Assembly: GCA_963701435.1 (NCBI GenBank)
Contig: CAVPAL010000017.1
Coordinates: 372,001-436,000 of the forward strand
Direction: 5' to 3'
Length of the DNA stretch: 64,000 bases
Source: JAACFF01 sp963701435
GTDB lineage: Bacteria; Chloroflexota; Anaerolineae; Promineifilales; Promineifilaceae
Made by a program: the position numbers and the translations under genes. Below the pieces are notes generated by a model. That model saw only the letters and a list, made by a program, of their open reading frames with translations. It searched no databases and was not told the origin of the DNA. Each line of letters opens with the position of its first letter. Within the stretch, counting starts at the first letter, position 1. Shown piece after piece: positions 51,093 to 60,720 of this stretch.

Positions 51093-53408
51093 ATGTCAAA
51101 ACTTGTATTAGTCAAGGAAGGCAAGCCAAATGCAACTTTGGTGATTGCGGCCAAATCTCGCCAAGCTACCCTTTTAGCAGTGGCGGAGTTTCAACATTAC
51201 ATAGAAAAAATAAGCGGAACACAATTGCCCGTTTTAACCGATGAATATCCTGTGAAAGGAACTCTTATACTCATCGGGGAATCTACGTTCACGCGCAAAT
51301 TAGGGTATAAAAACGAAGACTTTTTCAAAGATGAATCAGTTGTGAAAACTGGTTGGGAAAAGAATTTCAGATACCTCCTCATAATGGGACGAGATCACGA
51401 ATCTTACGGTTCCAACCACATATCATAAAAATGGCGTTTACCCTAACTTTTTTTGGGACCAGTGATCTGGGCACGCTTTACGGCGTCATAGATTTTTTGG
51501 AACGAGAATGTGGTATACGTTGGTATCTTCCTGGAGAAATCGGTGAGGTTGTTCCTAAGAAAGCAACCATCAAAACATCAACCGATGGTTGGCGGCATCA
51601 ACCCTGGACTAGACACCGTTTTATTGCCTATCCGCGCAGGTTTCCAAAATCTCTATACTGGTGGCAGCGAGAATATCTCTTTGAATTTCAATTGCCTCCC
51701 AATGTAACACTTACATCAAAAATAACTGGTTCTTGGGTTCCTGTTCCTGACGAAGTAAAGAGTCAGTTTAAAAATCACAACTACACATTCGATTCAGATG
51801 CTGATCATCTTTACGACAAGAATAGAGATGAGTGGAAGGTGAAGGTTACTAATAAAACCTATTATTATCTTCTACGCAAAGATGGAAATATGGTTGAGGT
51901 CTTTCGGCAAGCTATTGCAGAGGAAAAGGTGGCAGATATTCGGGAACTGAATCGTTGGTGGCTGCATCTGAAAATGAAATATGAGTTTCAGGCTAATCAC
52001 AATTACGAATGGTTTTACAACAAATATTATTTTGATCCCAAAAAATATCACCGTGAACCTCAAACTCATCCGAATTATCATCCCGAATTTTTCGCGAGCG
52101 GATATAAGGAGCCACAACCATGTTTTTTCAAATCCACAGGTCGTTCATGAGATAGCAGAAGCGGCAAGAGAAATGGTTTGATACAAGAATGTTGTATGCT
52201 TTTGGGGGAATGAGTAAAGGGGATTATATTGATGAGTTGATGAATGAAACAGTGGGTCCACAATTATCTGCACTTTTTAGTCAAAATCGGAGGGAGTTAA
52301 AGCAGGCGAATATTGCCATTATTGACGCCCAGACGTGGGAAATACAATGATGTAGGTAATAACAAAAGTTATGTTATTGAACTTATCTGCGGTGAATATT
52401 TAGAAATATATGAAAGCCTTTACCAGTCACGACCTTACTTTAGCGTCACGCCTCATGACAATGAGCACTTTTGTAGCTGTGCGGATTGCAAACCAAAATG
52501 GAAGCCTACGGCATCTGGTTGCAACACTCTTTATAGCGATTTCTGGAACGATAACCAAAGCGCTTATATCTGGAATTTTGTGAATAAGGTTGCCAGGAAA
52601 GTACAGAAAACTCATCCAACAGGTTGGATTTCCTGCTATGCATATAAAGGTTACATGCTTCCACCAAAGTATGTTCTGGAACCTGATAATTCGCCTGAGA
52701 AATTTCAGTTAGCGTCTAATGTTGCCGTTATGGTCGCTAAGACCTTAATGGATGAATGGATGATTGGCGCCAAGGAAACAAATGATTCTGCATTTTCAAT
52801 GTGGCAGAATTTAGCTGAGAAGCTGTATTTGTATGATTACTTGTGCTTCCCACGCTTAAATCATTTCGACTATTTCCCAGGCTGGGCTCCAAAACGCATC
52901 GCTGAAGATTTGCACAAGATGAAAAACAATATAGGCATACACGGGGCATATACCGATATGGATGTTATGAGAATCACCGGAGGTAAAGTGCCGTATTGTT
53001 GGCCCAATCCTGTCATCGAATCAGGTAAATATATACATTTGGATGAAATATCTTTACTGGCAGCATCCACATGAACAGGAAGTGGAAATCATCCTGAAAG
53101 AGCTGTTTAAGAAATTTTATGGGCCAGCCGGAAAATATATTGCTAAGTTTATTTTATTGGGTGAAGCTATATTTTGGGATTCAAAATTGCATTACAAAAC
53201 AATTAATAAGTACTGTGTGGATGGCACCTTAAATGTAGAGCCAAAACAGATATATTGCCCATCGGAGAAACTTCCTGCATTCACACGAATAATAGCTAAA
53301 GCTTATAGTGCTGCGCAGGAAAGGGAGGAAAAGGAACCTTATCTGACACGCTTAAAGCTATTTGATGAAGCAGTATATCAGATGATAAAGGCTCATGCGA
53401 AAGATTAA
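51093..53408 (+). pseudogene. DUF4838 (alpha-glucuronidase-like) protein, multiply frameshifted
   Basis: A gene of about 770 codons broken into at least five frames. Segment 1 (51093-51428) is an N-terminal domain (FQHYIEKISGTQLPVLTDEY; GTLILIGEST). Segment 2 (about 51430-52150) has SDLGTLYGVIDFLERECGIR and WYLPGEIGEVVP, the hallmark DUF4838 entry. Segment 3 (about 52110-52350) has NPQVVHEIAEAAREM and a stretch of unclear frame. Segment 4 (about 52325-53074) has FSVTPHDNEHFCSCADCKPK, the central catalytic-domain region. Segment 5 (53043-53408) is the C-terminus (YWQHPHEQEVEIILKELFKK). Related proteins are hydrolases acting on uronic-acid glycans. AT-rich and motif-free. Confidence 0.75.
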
Positions 53409-53664
53409 ACAGAACTTAAAAGAACAATGACCAGTGACCAGTGAAGCCAAAAAGGTGATATGAGCGATACGGCCACGGCCGTGCTCAACGAAGAAGAAAC
53501 CAAAGTTGTCCTGATTTAGCCTGTGCTGCAGGGGTGGGAGTGGTACGGTCGTTGCCGCACAATGCTGCGGTAATGGCCGCAAACAACACCTCAAAAATTA
53601 CCAATTTACGCTATAATAAAAGTGTTGCTGATCGTTAAGGATTGTTCGGATAATAATTTACCGA

Positions 53665-54477
53665 ATGGGAGTTCCTATGCCTTACCTGTCTCTGTTCACC
53701 TTAGGTTCGTTGCGAATCGAACTAGACGGACAAACATTAGCGCACTTTCGTACCAATCGTGTACCTGCCTTGTTGATGTATCTGGCCGTTGAAGATGCGT
53801 TACACGGCCATCAACCCCATCGTCGTGACAAGATCATAGAACTTCTGTGGCCGGGTTTGCCAGAAAAGTCGGCGCGTGCCAATCTGCGTCAAAATCTGTA
53901 TCTGCTGCGCAAAAAAATAACCACAATACCCACAGACAATGGCGATGGGGAGCCTGGCGATTTTTTGTTGGGAGATTACCAAGCCCTACAAATCAATCCG
54001 CAGGCGATTTACGATCTTGATGTGGCTACATTCATAACATTACTGCAAAATGTGCGTACCCATAACCATACAAATCTGATAACTTGCCCCACTTGTCAAC
54101 AACATTTGCAAACGGCCGTTGCTCTCTACCAAGGTTCGTTTTTGGCTGATTTTTACCTGCCGGACAGCGATGGCTTTGAAGAGTGGGCTTATGGCGTGCG
54201 CGAAAGATTACAGTGCCAGGTTTTGGATGCGTTGGAAACGTTAACGGCCGTTTACATCAACCAAGCAGATTTCATCCAAGCCGAAGAGACCGCCCGTCAG
54301 CAGCTGGAAATCGACTGGCTGCGTGAAAGCGCCTACCGGCAGTTGATGGAGCTGATGGCACGCAACGGCCGTCGCGGGGAAGCGCTGGCTGAATACGAAA
54401 ATTGCCAAAAGCTGTTGCGCGAGGAATTGGGAATGACGCCCACCGCAAAACAACAGCCCTTTACGAAAAAATCCTGA
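53665..54477 (+). CDS. BTAD-type transcriptional-activator module (start of giant regulator)
   Basis: 270 residues. An N-terminal winged-helix/OmpR-like DNA-binding region (LSLFTLGSLRIELDGQTLAH; KSARANLRQNLYLLRKK) is followed by BTAD TPR helices (YEGSF-like YQGSFLADFYLPDSDGFEEW; ETARQQLEIDWLRESAYRQL; EYENCQKLLREELGM). It reads as a SARP-family fragment. The frame changes after TPTA (near 54447), where an A-tract one base longer would continue as TTALYEKILTGDLDLDI into the kinase. The linker and the kinase are in other frames. The intact product was probably one protein of about 1,820 residues with the three following entries. Confidence 0.85.
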   Translation: MGVPMPYLSLFTLGSLRIELDGQTLAHFRTNRVPALLMYLAVEDALHGHQPHRRDKIIELLWPGLPEKSARANLRQNLYLLRKKITTIPTDNGDGEPGDFLLGDYQALQINPQAIYDLDVATFITLLQNVRTHNHTNLITCPTCQQHLQTAVALYQGSFLADFYLPDSDGFEEWAYGVRERLQCQVLDALETLTAVYINQADFIQAEETARQQLEIDWLRESAYRQLMELMARNGRRGEALAEYENCQKLLREELGMTPTAKQQPFTKKS

Positions 54478-54480
54478 CCG

Positions 54481-55746
54481 GTGACCTGGATTTGGACATC
54501 ATCACAAGACCCAGGTGTGCGCGGTTATGATCTGCATGAACAGATTGGCAAAGGCAGTTATGGCACTGTTTATCGTGCTTCGCAAATCAGCGTTGGGCGT
54601 GAAGTCGCCATCAAAGTTATCCAGCCCCAATATGCCAACCATCCTGAATTCATCCGCCGTTTTGAGACAGAAGCACAGCTTGTGGCACGGCTTGAACATC
54701 CGCATATCGTGCCGCTGTATGATTATTGGCGTGAACCAGATGGCGCTTATCTGGTCATGCGCTGGCTGCGTGCGGGCAACTTGCAGTCGCGTCTGGCTGA
54801 AGGGTTGCTGGATTTGGCAACGGCCGTAACCTTTGTTGATCAAATCGCTGCCGCGCTGGCTGCTGCCCATCGAGAAGGGGTTGTTCATCGTGACATCAAA
54901 CCGGCTAATATTCTTCTGGATGAAGACGATAACGCCTATCTGTCTGATTTTGGCATCGCCATCGATGTCGAACGCAACCGTGATCCGTCTGAGTTTGAAT
55001 TCGCGCCCAGTTCACCGCAGTACATCTCGCCGGAGCAGTTGCTAAATGAACCGGTCACACCGTTGACCGATTTATACAGCTTTGGCCTTGTGCTTTACGA
55101 ATTATTGACCGGCCAACATCCCTTCGCGGACGATGCATTAGATGAGATTATAAAACACCATCTGCGCGATCCCTTGCCACTGGTACAAAAACAGCGTCGT
55201 GATGTTCCCCCAGAAGTGGATGCTGTCATCCAACGCGCCACGGCCAAACAACCCACGGCGCGTTACCCTGATGCCCTGACGATGGCGGCCGCCTTTCGCA
55301 ACGCTGTGTTAGGCAATGGTTCACAGCGCAAATGGGAACCCATTGCCGTTGCTCAAACAGACCTGGTTAACCCTTACAAAGGTTTACACGCCTTTCAAGA
55401 AGTGGATGCCACAAATTTTTATGGGCGCACGAAATTTGTCGAACAACTCATTGCGCGGCTTAGCCGCGCACAATTTTTGGCGATTGTTGGCCCCAGCGGC
55501 AGCGGAAAATCCAGTGTCGCCAAAGCCGGTGTGATTCCGGCATTGCGCCAAGGGGCGCTGCCTGGTTCGGAAAACTGGTTTATTGCCGCAATGACACCGG
55601 GCGATAAGCCGCTGCGTGAATTACAAATTGCATTGACCCAGATCGCCGTCGATCCGCCTCCCGATTTGCTGGACACCGCTGCAAAAAGACAAACATGGCC
55701 TGACACGGGTGCTAAAACGCATTTTACCTATTGGCCAAAATGGTGA
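54481..55746 (+). CDS. Ser/Thr kinase plus STAND NTPase N-terminal part (frame 2 of giant regulator)
   Basis: 421 codons from a GTG at 54481. The protein kinase has the glycine loop IGKGSYGTVYRA, catalytic Lys in EVAIKVIQ, HRDIKPANILLDED (catalytic loop), DFGIA and SPQYISPEQL. After about residue 290 a short linker leads to the nSTAND1 NTPase: GRTKFVEQLIARL then the Walker A VGPSGSGKSSVAKAGVIPAL. The frame ends near 55700; the Walker B lies in the next frame. The junction to the BTAD frame is near 54505. The membrane-bound WD40 end is encoded downstream. Confidence 0.87.
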   Translation: MTWIWTSSQDPGVRGYDLHEQIGKGSYGTVYRASQISVGREVAIKVIQPQYANHPEFIRRFETEAQLVARLEHPHIVPLYDYWREPDGAYLVMRWLRAGNLQSRLAEGLLDLATAVTFVDQIAAALAAAHREGVVHRDIKPANILLDEDDNAYLSDFGIAIDVERNRDPSEFEFAPSSPQYISPEQLLNEPVTPLTDLYSFGLVLYELLTGQHPFADDALDEIIKHHLRDPLPLVQKQRRDVPPEVDAVIQRATAKQPTARYPDALTMAAAFRNAVLGNGSQRKWEPIAVAQTDLVNPYKGLHAFQEVDATNFYGRTKFVEQLIARLSRAQFLAIVGPSGSGKSSVAKAGVIPALRQGALPGSENWFIAAMTPGDKPLRELQIALTQIAVDPPPDLLDTAAKRQTWPDTGAKTHFTYWPKW

Positions 55747-56287
55747 ACGCAGTCCCGTTCTCTTGCTGATTGATCAGTTTGAGGAATTGTTCACCCTGGT
55801 TGCAGATCCGTCCGACCGTGACCTGTTCCTGGAAAGTTTACTCACCGCATTAAGTGAACTGCGCGGCCAACTCAAGGTGCTGGTGACTTTGCGTGCTGAT
55901 TTCTATGATCGGCCGTTGCAATATCCGGCATTGGGCGAACTGCTGCGCAAACAAACCGAATTGGTACTGCCTATGTCACCGGCTGAATTGGAAGAGGCGA
56001 TTTGTTGCCCTGCGGCGGGTGTGGGTATTATGGTTGAGCCGCAGTTAGTTGCCACGATTATCGCCGATGTTCAGGAGCAGCCAGGCACCTTGCCACTTTT
56101 GCAATACGCGTTAACTGAACTTTTTGAACGCCGGCAGGGATCCGTGATGACGCTGGCCGTTTATGAGGAGATCGGCGGTGTGACGGGCGCATTGAGCCGC
56201 CGTGCAGAGGCGTTATATACTACAATTAGATGCCGTCGATCAAGAAACGACGCGCCAACTTTTCTTACGTCTGGTGACGTTGGGTGA
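55709..56287 (+). CDS. STAND NTPase middle part (frame 3 of giant regulator)
   Basis: 192 codons starting KRILPIGQNGERSP. Walker B is VLLLIDQFEELFTL, followed by KVLVTLRADFYDRPLQYPAL (sensor) and QPGTLPLLQYALTELFERRQ, the C-terminal helical part of the nSTAND1 module. It returns to the final frame near 56222, where one extra A separates ALYT from QLDAVDQETTRQLF. It overlaps both neighbours only because of frame changes. Confidence 0.85.
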   Translation: MLKRILPIGQNGERSPVLLLIDQFEELFTLVADPSDRDLFLESLLTALSELRGQLKVLVTLRADFYDRPLQYPALGELLRKQTELVLPMSPAELEEAICCPAAGVGIMVEPQLVATIIADVQEQPGTLPLLQYALTELFERRQGSVMTLAVYEEIGGVTGALSRRAEALYTTIRCRRSRNDAPTFLTSGDVG

Positions 56288-59138
56288 AGGTGTTGAGGAT
56301 ACACGTAGACGAGTGCCTTTAGCTGAACTTGATCTGTTAAAGCTTGGCAATCAACACGACACGTTGCATACAACAATTATTGAGCGTTACGGCCGTTACC
56401 GTCTATTAACCTTCGATCGTGATCCAACCAGTCGTTTGCCCACAACCGAAGTGGCACATGAAAGCCTTTTGCAAGCGTGGCCGCGCCTGCGTACCTGGTT
56501 GGATTCAAGCCGTGCTGATGTGCGCCAACAGCGCTTATTAGCCTCCGCAACAGCCGAATGGCTGGCTGCCGCACAAGATGCTGGATTTCTCCTCACTGGC
56601 ACGCGGTTAGATCAATTTTCTGGTTGGGCTGCCGAAAGCAGCATCGCTTTGACCCTGGCTGAACAAGAATTTCTGAATGCGAGTTTAGCTGCGCGACGTC
56701 AACAGGAAGCCCAGGAGGATGAACGGCGTCAACGCGAATTAAAAACAGCACAACAGTTAGCAAATACAGAGCGGCAGCGTGCTGCCGACCAGGCGCAGTC
56801 AAACCGGCGTTTGCGTTGGCAAGCTTTGTTTTTGGCTGCGGCCTTATTCGTTGCTGCCATTCTGGCTGTGTTGGCCGTTTTTGCCAGTCGTCAAGCCAAC
56901 ACAAATGCCGAACTGGCGGTTACGCGTGAAGCCGAAGCATTACTTGAAGCCGAACAGCGTGCAACGGCCGAATCCATCGCCATCGTCGAACGTGAGGAAG
57001 CCCAGGCACAAGAACGACAAGCCCAAGCCCGCGCTTTGGCTGGCGCGGCTGTCAAAAATTTGCAAGTCGATCCCGAATTGAGCGTGCTTTTAGCTTTGCA
57101 AGCGGTTGAAACGACCTATGGCCGCGATCATAATTGGGTGCCGGAAGCCGTCGATGCACTGCATCAGGCCATCGGCACAGCCTCGCGCCAAAAAAATATC
57201 ATGGTGCATTCCGGCGGCGCGATGAACAATATCGTTTACAGCCCCGACGGATCTTTGCTGGGAGCCAGTACCTTGCTGGCCGACCAGCCCGTTATGACCA
57301 CCGTTTGGCAAACCGCAACTGGTGAGGAACTGTATACATTGTCTACTTCGATTGCTGCCTTTAGTACGGATAGTTCACGCATTGTAACCTGGTATGTTAA
57401 TTCAAGTGGCCGCCTGATTTGGACTTTACGGGATGCAAAAAACGGGACGGAAATAGATGCCATTTCCTTGGCCATTGACAATGTATCTGAATCAATCGGC
57501 GGTGCAATTTCTGCGGATTGGGCCTATTCGGCCGTTCGTTATTGGACCGGCATTGTGGATGTTTGGGATAATGAGACCGAAACAAAATTGATGCATCTGG
57601 CAGAACATGCGGCAATAGTCAACTTTGTCGAATTTACTCGGGACAACCGCTTTGTGATTTCGGCTGACAGTAATGGACAGGTGAAAATTTGGCCAGTAAT
57701 GGATGGTGATTCAAAAGTGGTGCAAGAGCCAGATTCACTGCTCACCTTGGCTCACCATGGTTCAGTGGAAACATTGGCTATTAGCGCCAACAGCCGCTAT
57801 TTGGCGACAATTAGCAATGATTATGCAGTAACTATATGGGATATTCCCGCATCGGTAGATGCCGGCAAACCGCTAAAACTTTCTGAATACATCTTAACTG
57901 ACCATGCTGAACGTATTTCACAGATAGTCTTTAATTCAGACAATTCAATGCTGGCAGCAGTTAGTAAAGATGGGTTAGTGAAGGTCTGGGACGCCTTTAG
58001 CGGGACTGAATTATTGACTCTGGTTTCTAACAAACATACGCGCCATATTGCTTTTAGTCCCGATGGTACGCATCTGGTGACGGCCAATGATGGTGGGCTG
58101 GTGCAAACATGGGACATTTCACCTGAGGGGGAGGTGGAGTTTCTGACACTTGGCGATTATGAGGATACAACTAACCAGATTGCTTACAGCCCTGATGGCC
58201 GCCAATTAGCAAGTGCAGATAGTGACACATTTGTCAGGCTTTGGGATGCAGAAACGGGACAAATGTTGAAAACATTAGCAGGACACGCCGGCAATGTGCG
58301 CGCCGCAGCCTTTAGTCCAGATGGTTTAACCTTGGCGACTGCCAGCAATGATGGCACGCTCAAATTGTGGGATGTGGTTTCAGGCGAGGAGCACGCTACC
58401 TTACCTGCTTATGCCGATTTGCCCATGAACCCGATTCCCGAAAATAATATTTTAGGCTTGGCTTTTAGCCCTGATGGAGAGCGCCTGGTTGCCGTGGGTA
58501 TGAGCGAAGTGCCAAAAGTATGGGATGTGGCCAGCGGAGAAATGATCAAAGCTTTATATGGGCATGATTACAATGTGCCGGGTGTGGCGATGAGTCCAGT
58601 TGGAGATCGCTTTGCTACGGTTGGCGTTGAAGGTCAGGTGATTGTTTGGCACGGCCGTACCGGGGATAAAATCCTCAGCCAACCAACCTCGATTTATGGC
58701 AGTTTAGATGTCGCTTTTGGCCCCAACGGCCGTTTCCTGGTCACCGCTGATGATGATGGTACAGCGCGTGTGTGGGATTTGGATGCCGCCAGCGATGATC
58801 GACTTCTGTTTGCCTTGGCGGGTCATGGTGCGGCGGTGCGTGCGGTTGCTTTTAGTGGCGACGGCCGTTTCATTGCCACCGCCAGTGCAAACCTGACCCG
58901 CATTTGGGATGCCCAAACTGGACAACTGCTTTACACCTTGCCTGGGCATACGCGGGTAATCACAGACATAAAATTCAGCCCCGATAGCAGGCATCTGGCC
59001 AGCAGCGGCGTCGATGGCACAGTTCGAATTTATATTTTGCCAGTTGATGAACTGATGGAACTGGCACGTTCGCGCCTGTCGCGCACGCTAACCACAGTGG
59101 AATGCCAACAATATTTGCAAACGGAGACATGTCCTTGA
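56202..59138 (+). CDS. Winged-helix linker, TM segment and WD40 propeller (frame 4 of giant regulator)
   Basis: 978 codons. First comes the STAND helical tail (QETTRQLFLRLVTLGEGVED; THEVAHESLLQAWPRL-like TTEVAHESLLQAWPRL), then a coiled coil (about 160-215), one TM segment (WQALFLAAALFVAAILAVLA) and another coiled coil rich in EAEQRA. From about residue 330 run 12-14 WD40 repeats (for example NIVYSPDGSLLGAS, AAFSPDGLTLATASNDGTLK and AVAFSGDGRFIATAS), enough for one large or two propellers. The C-terminus has the short conserved helix LSRTLTTVECQQYLQTETCP found in related WD40/STAND proteins. Confidence 0.9.
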   Translation: MQRRYILQLDAVDQETTRQLFLRLVTLGEGVEDTRRRVPLAELDLLKLGNQHDTLHTTIIERYGRYRLLTFDRDPTSRLPTTEVAHESLLQAWPRLRTWLDSSRADVRQQRLLASATAEWLAAAQDAGFLLTGTRLDQFSGWAAESSIALTLAEQEFLNASLAARRQQEAQEDERRQRELKTAQQLANTERQRAADQAQSNRRLRWQALFLAAALFVAAILAVLAVFASRQANTNAELAVTREAEALLEAEQRATAESIAIVEREEAQAQERQAQARALAGAAVKNLQVDPELSVLLALQAVETTYGRDHNWVPEAVDALHQAIGTASRQKNIMVHSGGAMNNIVYSPDGSLLGASTLLADQPVMTTVWQTATGEELYTLSTSIAAFSTDSSRIVTWYVNSSGRLIWTLRDAKNGTEIDAISLAIDNVSESIGGAISADWAYSAVRYWTGIVDVWDNETETKLMHLAEHAAIVNFVEFTRDNRFVISADSNGQVKIWPVMDGDSKVVQEPDSLLTLAHHGSVETLAISANSRYLATISNDYAVTIWDIPASVDAGKPLKLSEYILTDHAERISQIVFNSDNSMLAAVSKDGLVKVWDAFSGTELLTLVSNKHTRHIAFSPDGTHLVTANDGGLVQTWDISPEGEVEFLTLGDYEDTTNQIAYSPDGRQLASADSDTFVRLWDAETGQMLKTLAGHAGNVRAAAFSPDGLTLATASNDGTLKLWDVVSGEEHATLPAYADLPMNPIPENNILGLAFSPDGERLVAVGMSEVPKVWDVASGEMIKALYGHDYNVPGVAMSPVGDRFATVGVEGQVIVWHGRTGDKILSQPTSIYGSLDVAFGPNGRFLVTADDDGTARVWDLDAASDDRLLFALAGHGAAVRAVAFSGDGRFIATASANLTRIWDAQTGQLLYTLPGHTRVITDIKFSPDSRHLASSGVDGTVRIYILPVDELMELARSRLSRTLTTVECQQYLQTETCP

Positions 59139-59673
59139 ATTTTTAGCTAAAGTGGGACGCGCCTATAAGGTGCGTCCCACTTAAAACACTAACAAAAATT
59201 CCGCGTGCAAAAACTTGCCAGCCAATTTATTCATGTTATATTATCTTTATCCTTCCCCAATAGCCTCAAGTAAAGACACAAATTTAGACAGTTGAGATTT
59301 GCATTCCTTCGAGGCGCATTCTGCTTGTGGTGCTGGATGCGGCGTATGGATTTCTGCGTAATTATTTACGCTCGCAGGAAATTTACGCTCCGCAGGGAAT
59401 TGCGCTTTATTTCTGCCGCTCTACGCCCGGCACGGTTGACTTTTTGATGAACGAACGCTGCGCACGCAAAGCAGATGCGTTCCACAATTGAACCTTTCGA
59501 TGTGCCACTTCTTTTATTCACTGCCCGCCAACCACAGGAACTGCCCATGAAATAGACCCACTCTATCACCCCTCAAAAAAAGGGACAGCTTTCCAAAACA
59601 AATTATCTTCCCCAAGGGAATAGAAAAAAGAAATGAAAGCCTGCAATTTAGGTAACAAAAGGAGCAAATAATC
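59139..59673. other. Intergenic region
   Basis: It holds the hairpin at 59150-59182 after the WD40 gene. The middle (59300-59510) has a short plus-strand open stretch (RILLVVLDAAYGFLRNYLRS) of no recognised family. Nothing else is visible until the ribosome site AAAGGAG at 59658-59664 before the next gene. Confidence 0.5.
59150..59182 (+). terminator. Hairpin after the WD40 gene
   Basis: AAGTGGGACGC (59150-59160) pairs with GCGTCCCACTT (59172-59182), 11-bp stem. An A-rich rather than T-rich tail follows, so termination strength is uncertain. Confidence 0.6.
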
Positions 59674-60519
59674 ATGCAAATCAACTATAAACGAATCACA
59701 TATATTTTAACGGCCGTACTCGCCCTCACCCTGCTCTTCGCTATCAGCGTGCTGGCGGGCAACATCAATTCCCCCGCTGCGCCCGGCGCGACCAACTCAT
59801 ACACCCTGGCAGACATCAACAACCGCCTGAATGCCGGCACGGCCGGCGCGCAGAGCACGTTTACCGAGCCAACCAGCGGGCCGGGGAGTACCATGGCCGA
59901 TCTGAATACGATTATGGCCGCCGCCCCGGCCGTAGACAACACAAACGGCGCCGCCGTCGCCGATGTGGCCAATGGCAAAACCTTTTGGGGGCTGACCAAC
60001 GGGGCGTGGGGACCGCAGACCGGCACGCTCGTGGCCAGTGCGAATCCAGATCCCCCCTGCTTTGACAATACGAATCGGTACGTGGATTGTGGCAACGGCA
60101 CGGTGCATGATACGGTAACGAACTTGATCTGGTTGAAAAACGCAAACTGTTTCGGCCAACTAACCTACACGATGGCTAACAACGCCGCTGCCGGATTGGC
60201 GGATGGTGCCTGTGGGTTGACAGATGGCTCTGCCGCGGGTGATTGGCGTTTACCGACGAAGGCGGAATGGGAAGCGACAATCGCCCGTGCGGATATGATG
60301 GGATGTACTAACCCTAACTTGACGAACACCCCAGGCACAAGCTGTTACAGTGTGGACCCGCAACCTTTTACTGCGGTCCAGTCGAGCGGCTATTGGTCGA
60401 GTAGGTCCAACGAGACCACTCCCGGCTTCGCCTGGTTCGTCCAGCTGAACCTTGGCGGCATGTTCACCAGCAATAAGGCCAACGTCGGCTACGTATGGCC
60501 AGTTCGGGCCGGACAATGA
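59674..60519 (+). CDS. Secreted DUF1566-domain protein
   Basis: A 281-residue protein starting at the ATG at 59674 with AAAGGAG upstream. The signal peptide (about 1-32) ends near SVLAG. The middle repeats ADLNTIMAAAPAV-type Ala/Asn-rich sequence. The C-terminal DUF1566 (Lcl-like) domain has VTNLIWLKNANCFGQLTYT, GDWRLPTKAEWEA and FAWFVQLNLGGMF with VWPVRAGQ, the usual WRLP and VRxG hallmarks. Such domains occur on surface proteins and adhesins. Cysteines around the domain are paired, as in secreted proteins. Confidence 0.85.
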   Translation: MQINYKRITYILTAVLALTLLFAISVLAGNINSPAAPGATNSYTLADINNRLNAGTAGAQSTFTEPTSGPGSTMADLNTIMAAAPAVDNTNGAAVADVANGKTFWGLTNGAWGPQTGTLVASANPDPPCFDNTNRYVDCGNGTVHDTVTNLIWLKNANCFGQLTYTMANNAAAGLADGACGLTDGSAAGDWRLPTKAEWEATIARADMMGCTNPNLTNTPGTSCYSVDPQPFTAVQSSGYWSSRSNETTPGFAWFVQLNLGGMFTSNKANVGYVWPVRAGQ

Positions 60520-60720
60520 GGCCCTTTGACACTTCGATGCTTGGTGGCGCGGCCCAAAAATTTTATGGTTGCAAAAACCAAATGACATGCACACAGAAGA
60601 CCTCATGCGCGGTGACCCACCACCATGAATGAAAATTGTAGCCGCGCTTTCTTAGCGCGAAAGAGCGAGGAATGGAATCCTTGGCTACAAGATGTTTATT
60701 TACATTGGAGAAATTTAACG

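Noticed and set aside
53463..53520. 19-codon frame (MSDTATAVLN) before the BTAD gene
   Set aside because: Too short, no ribosome site, and it merely translates an ACGGCCGT region.
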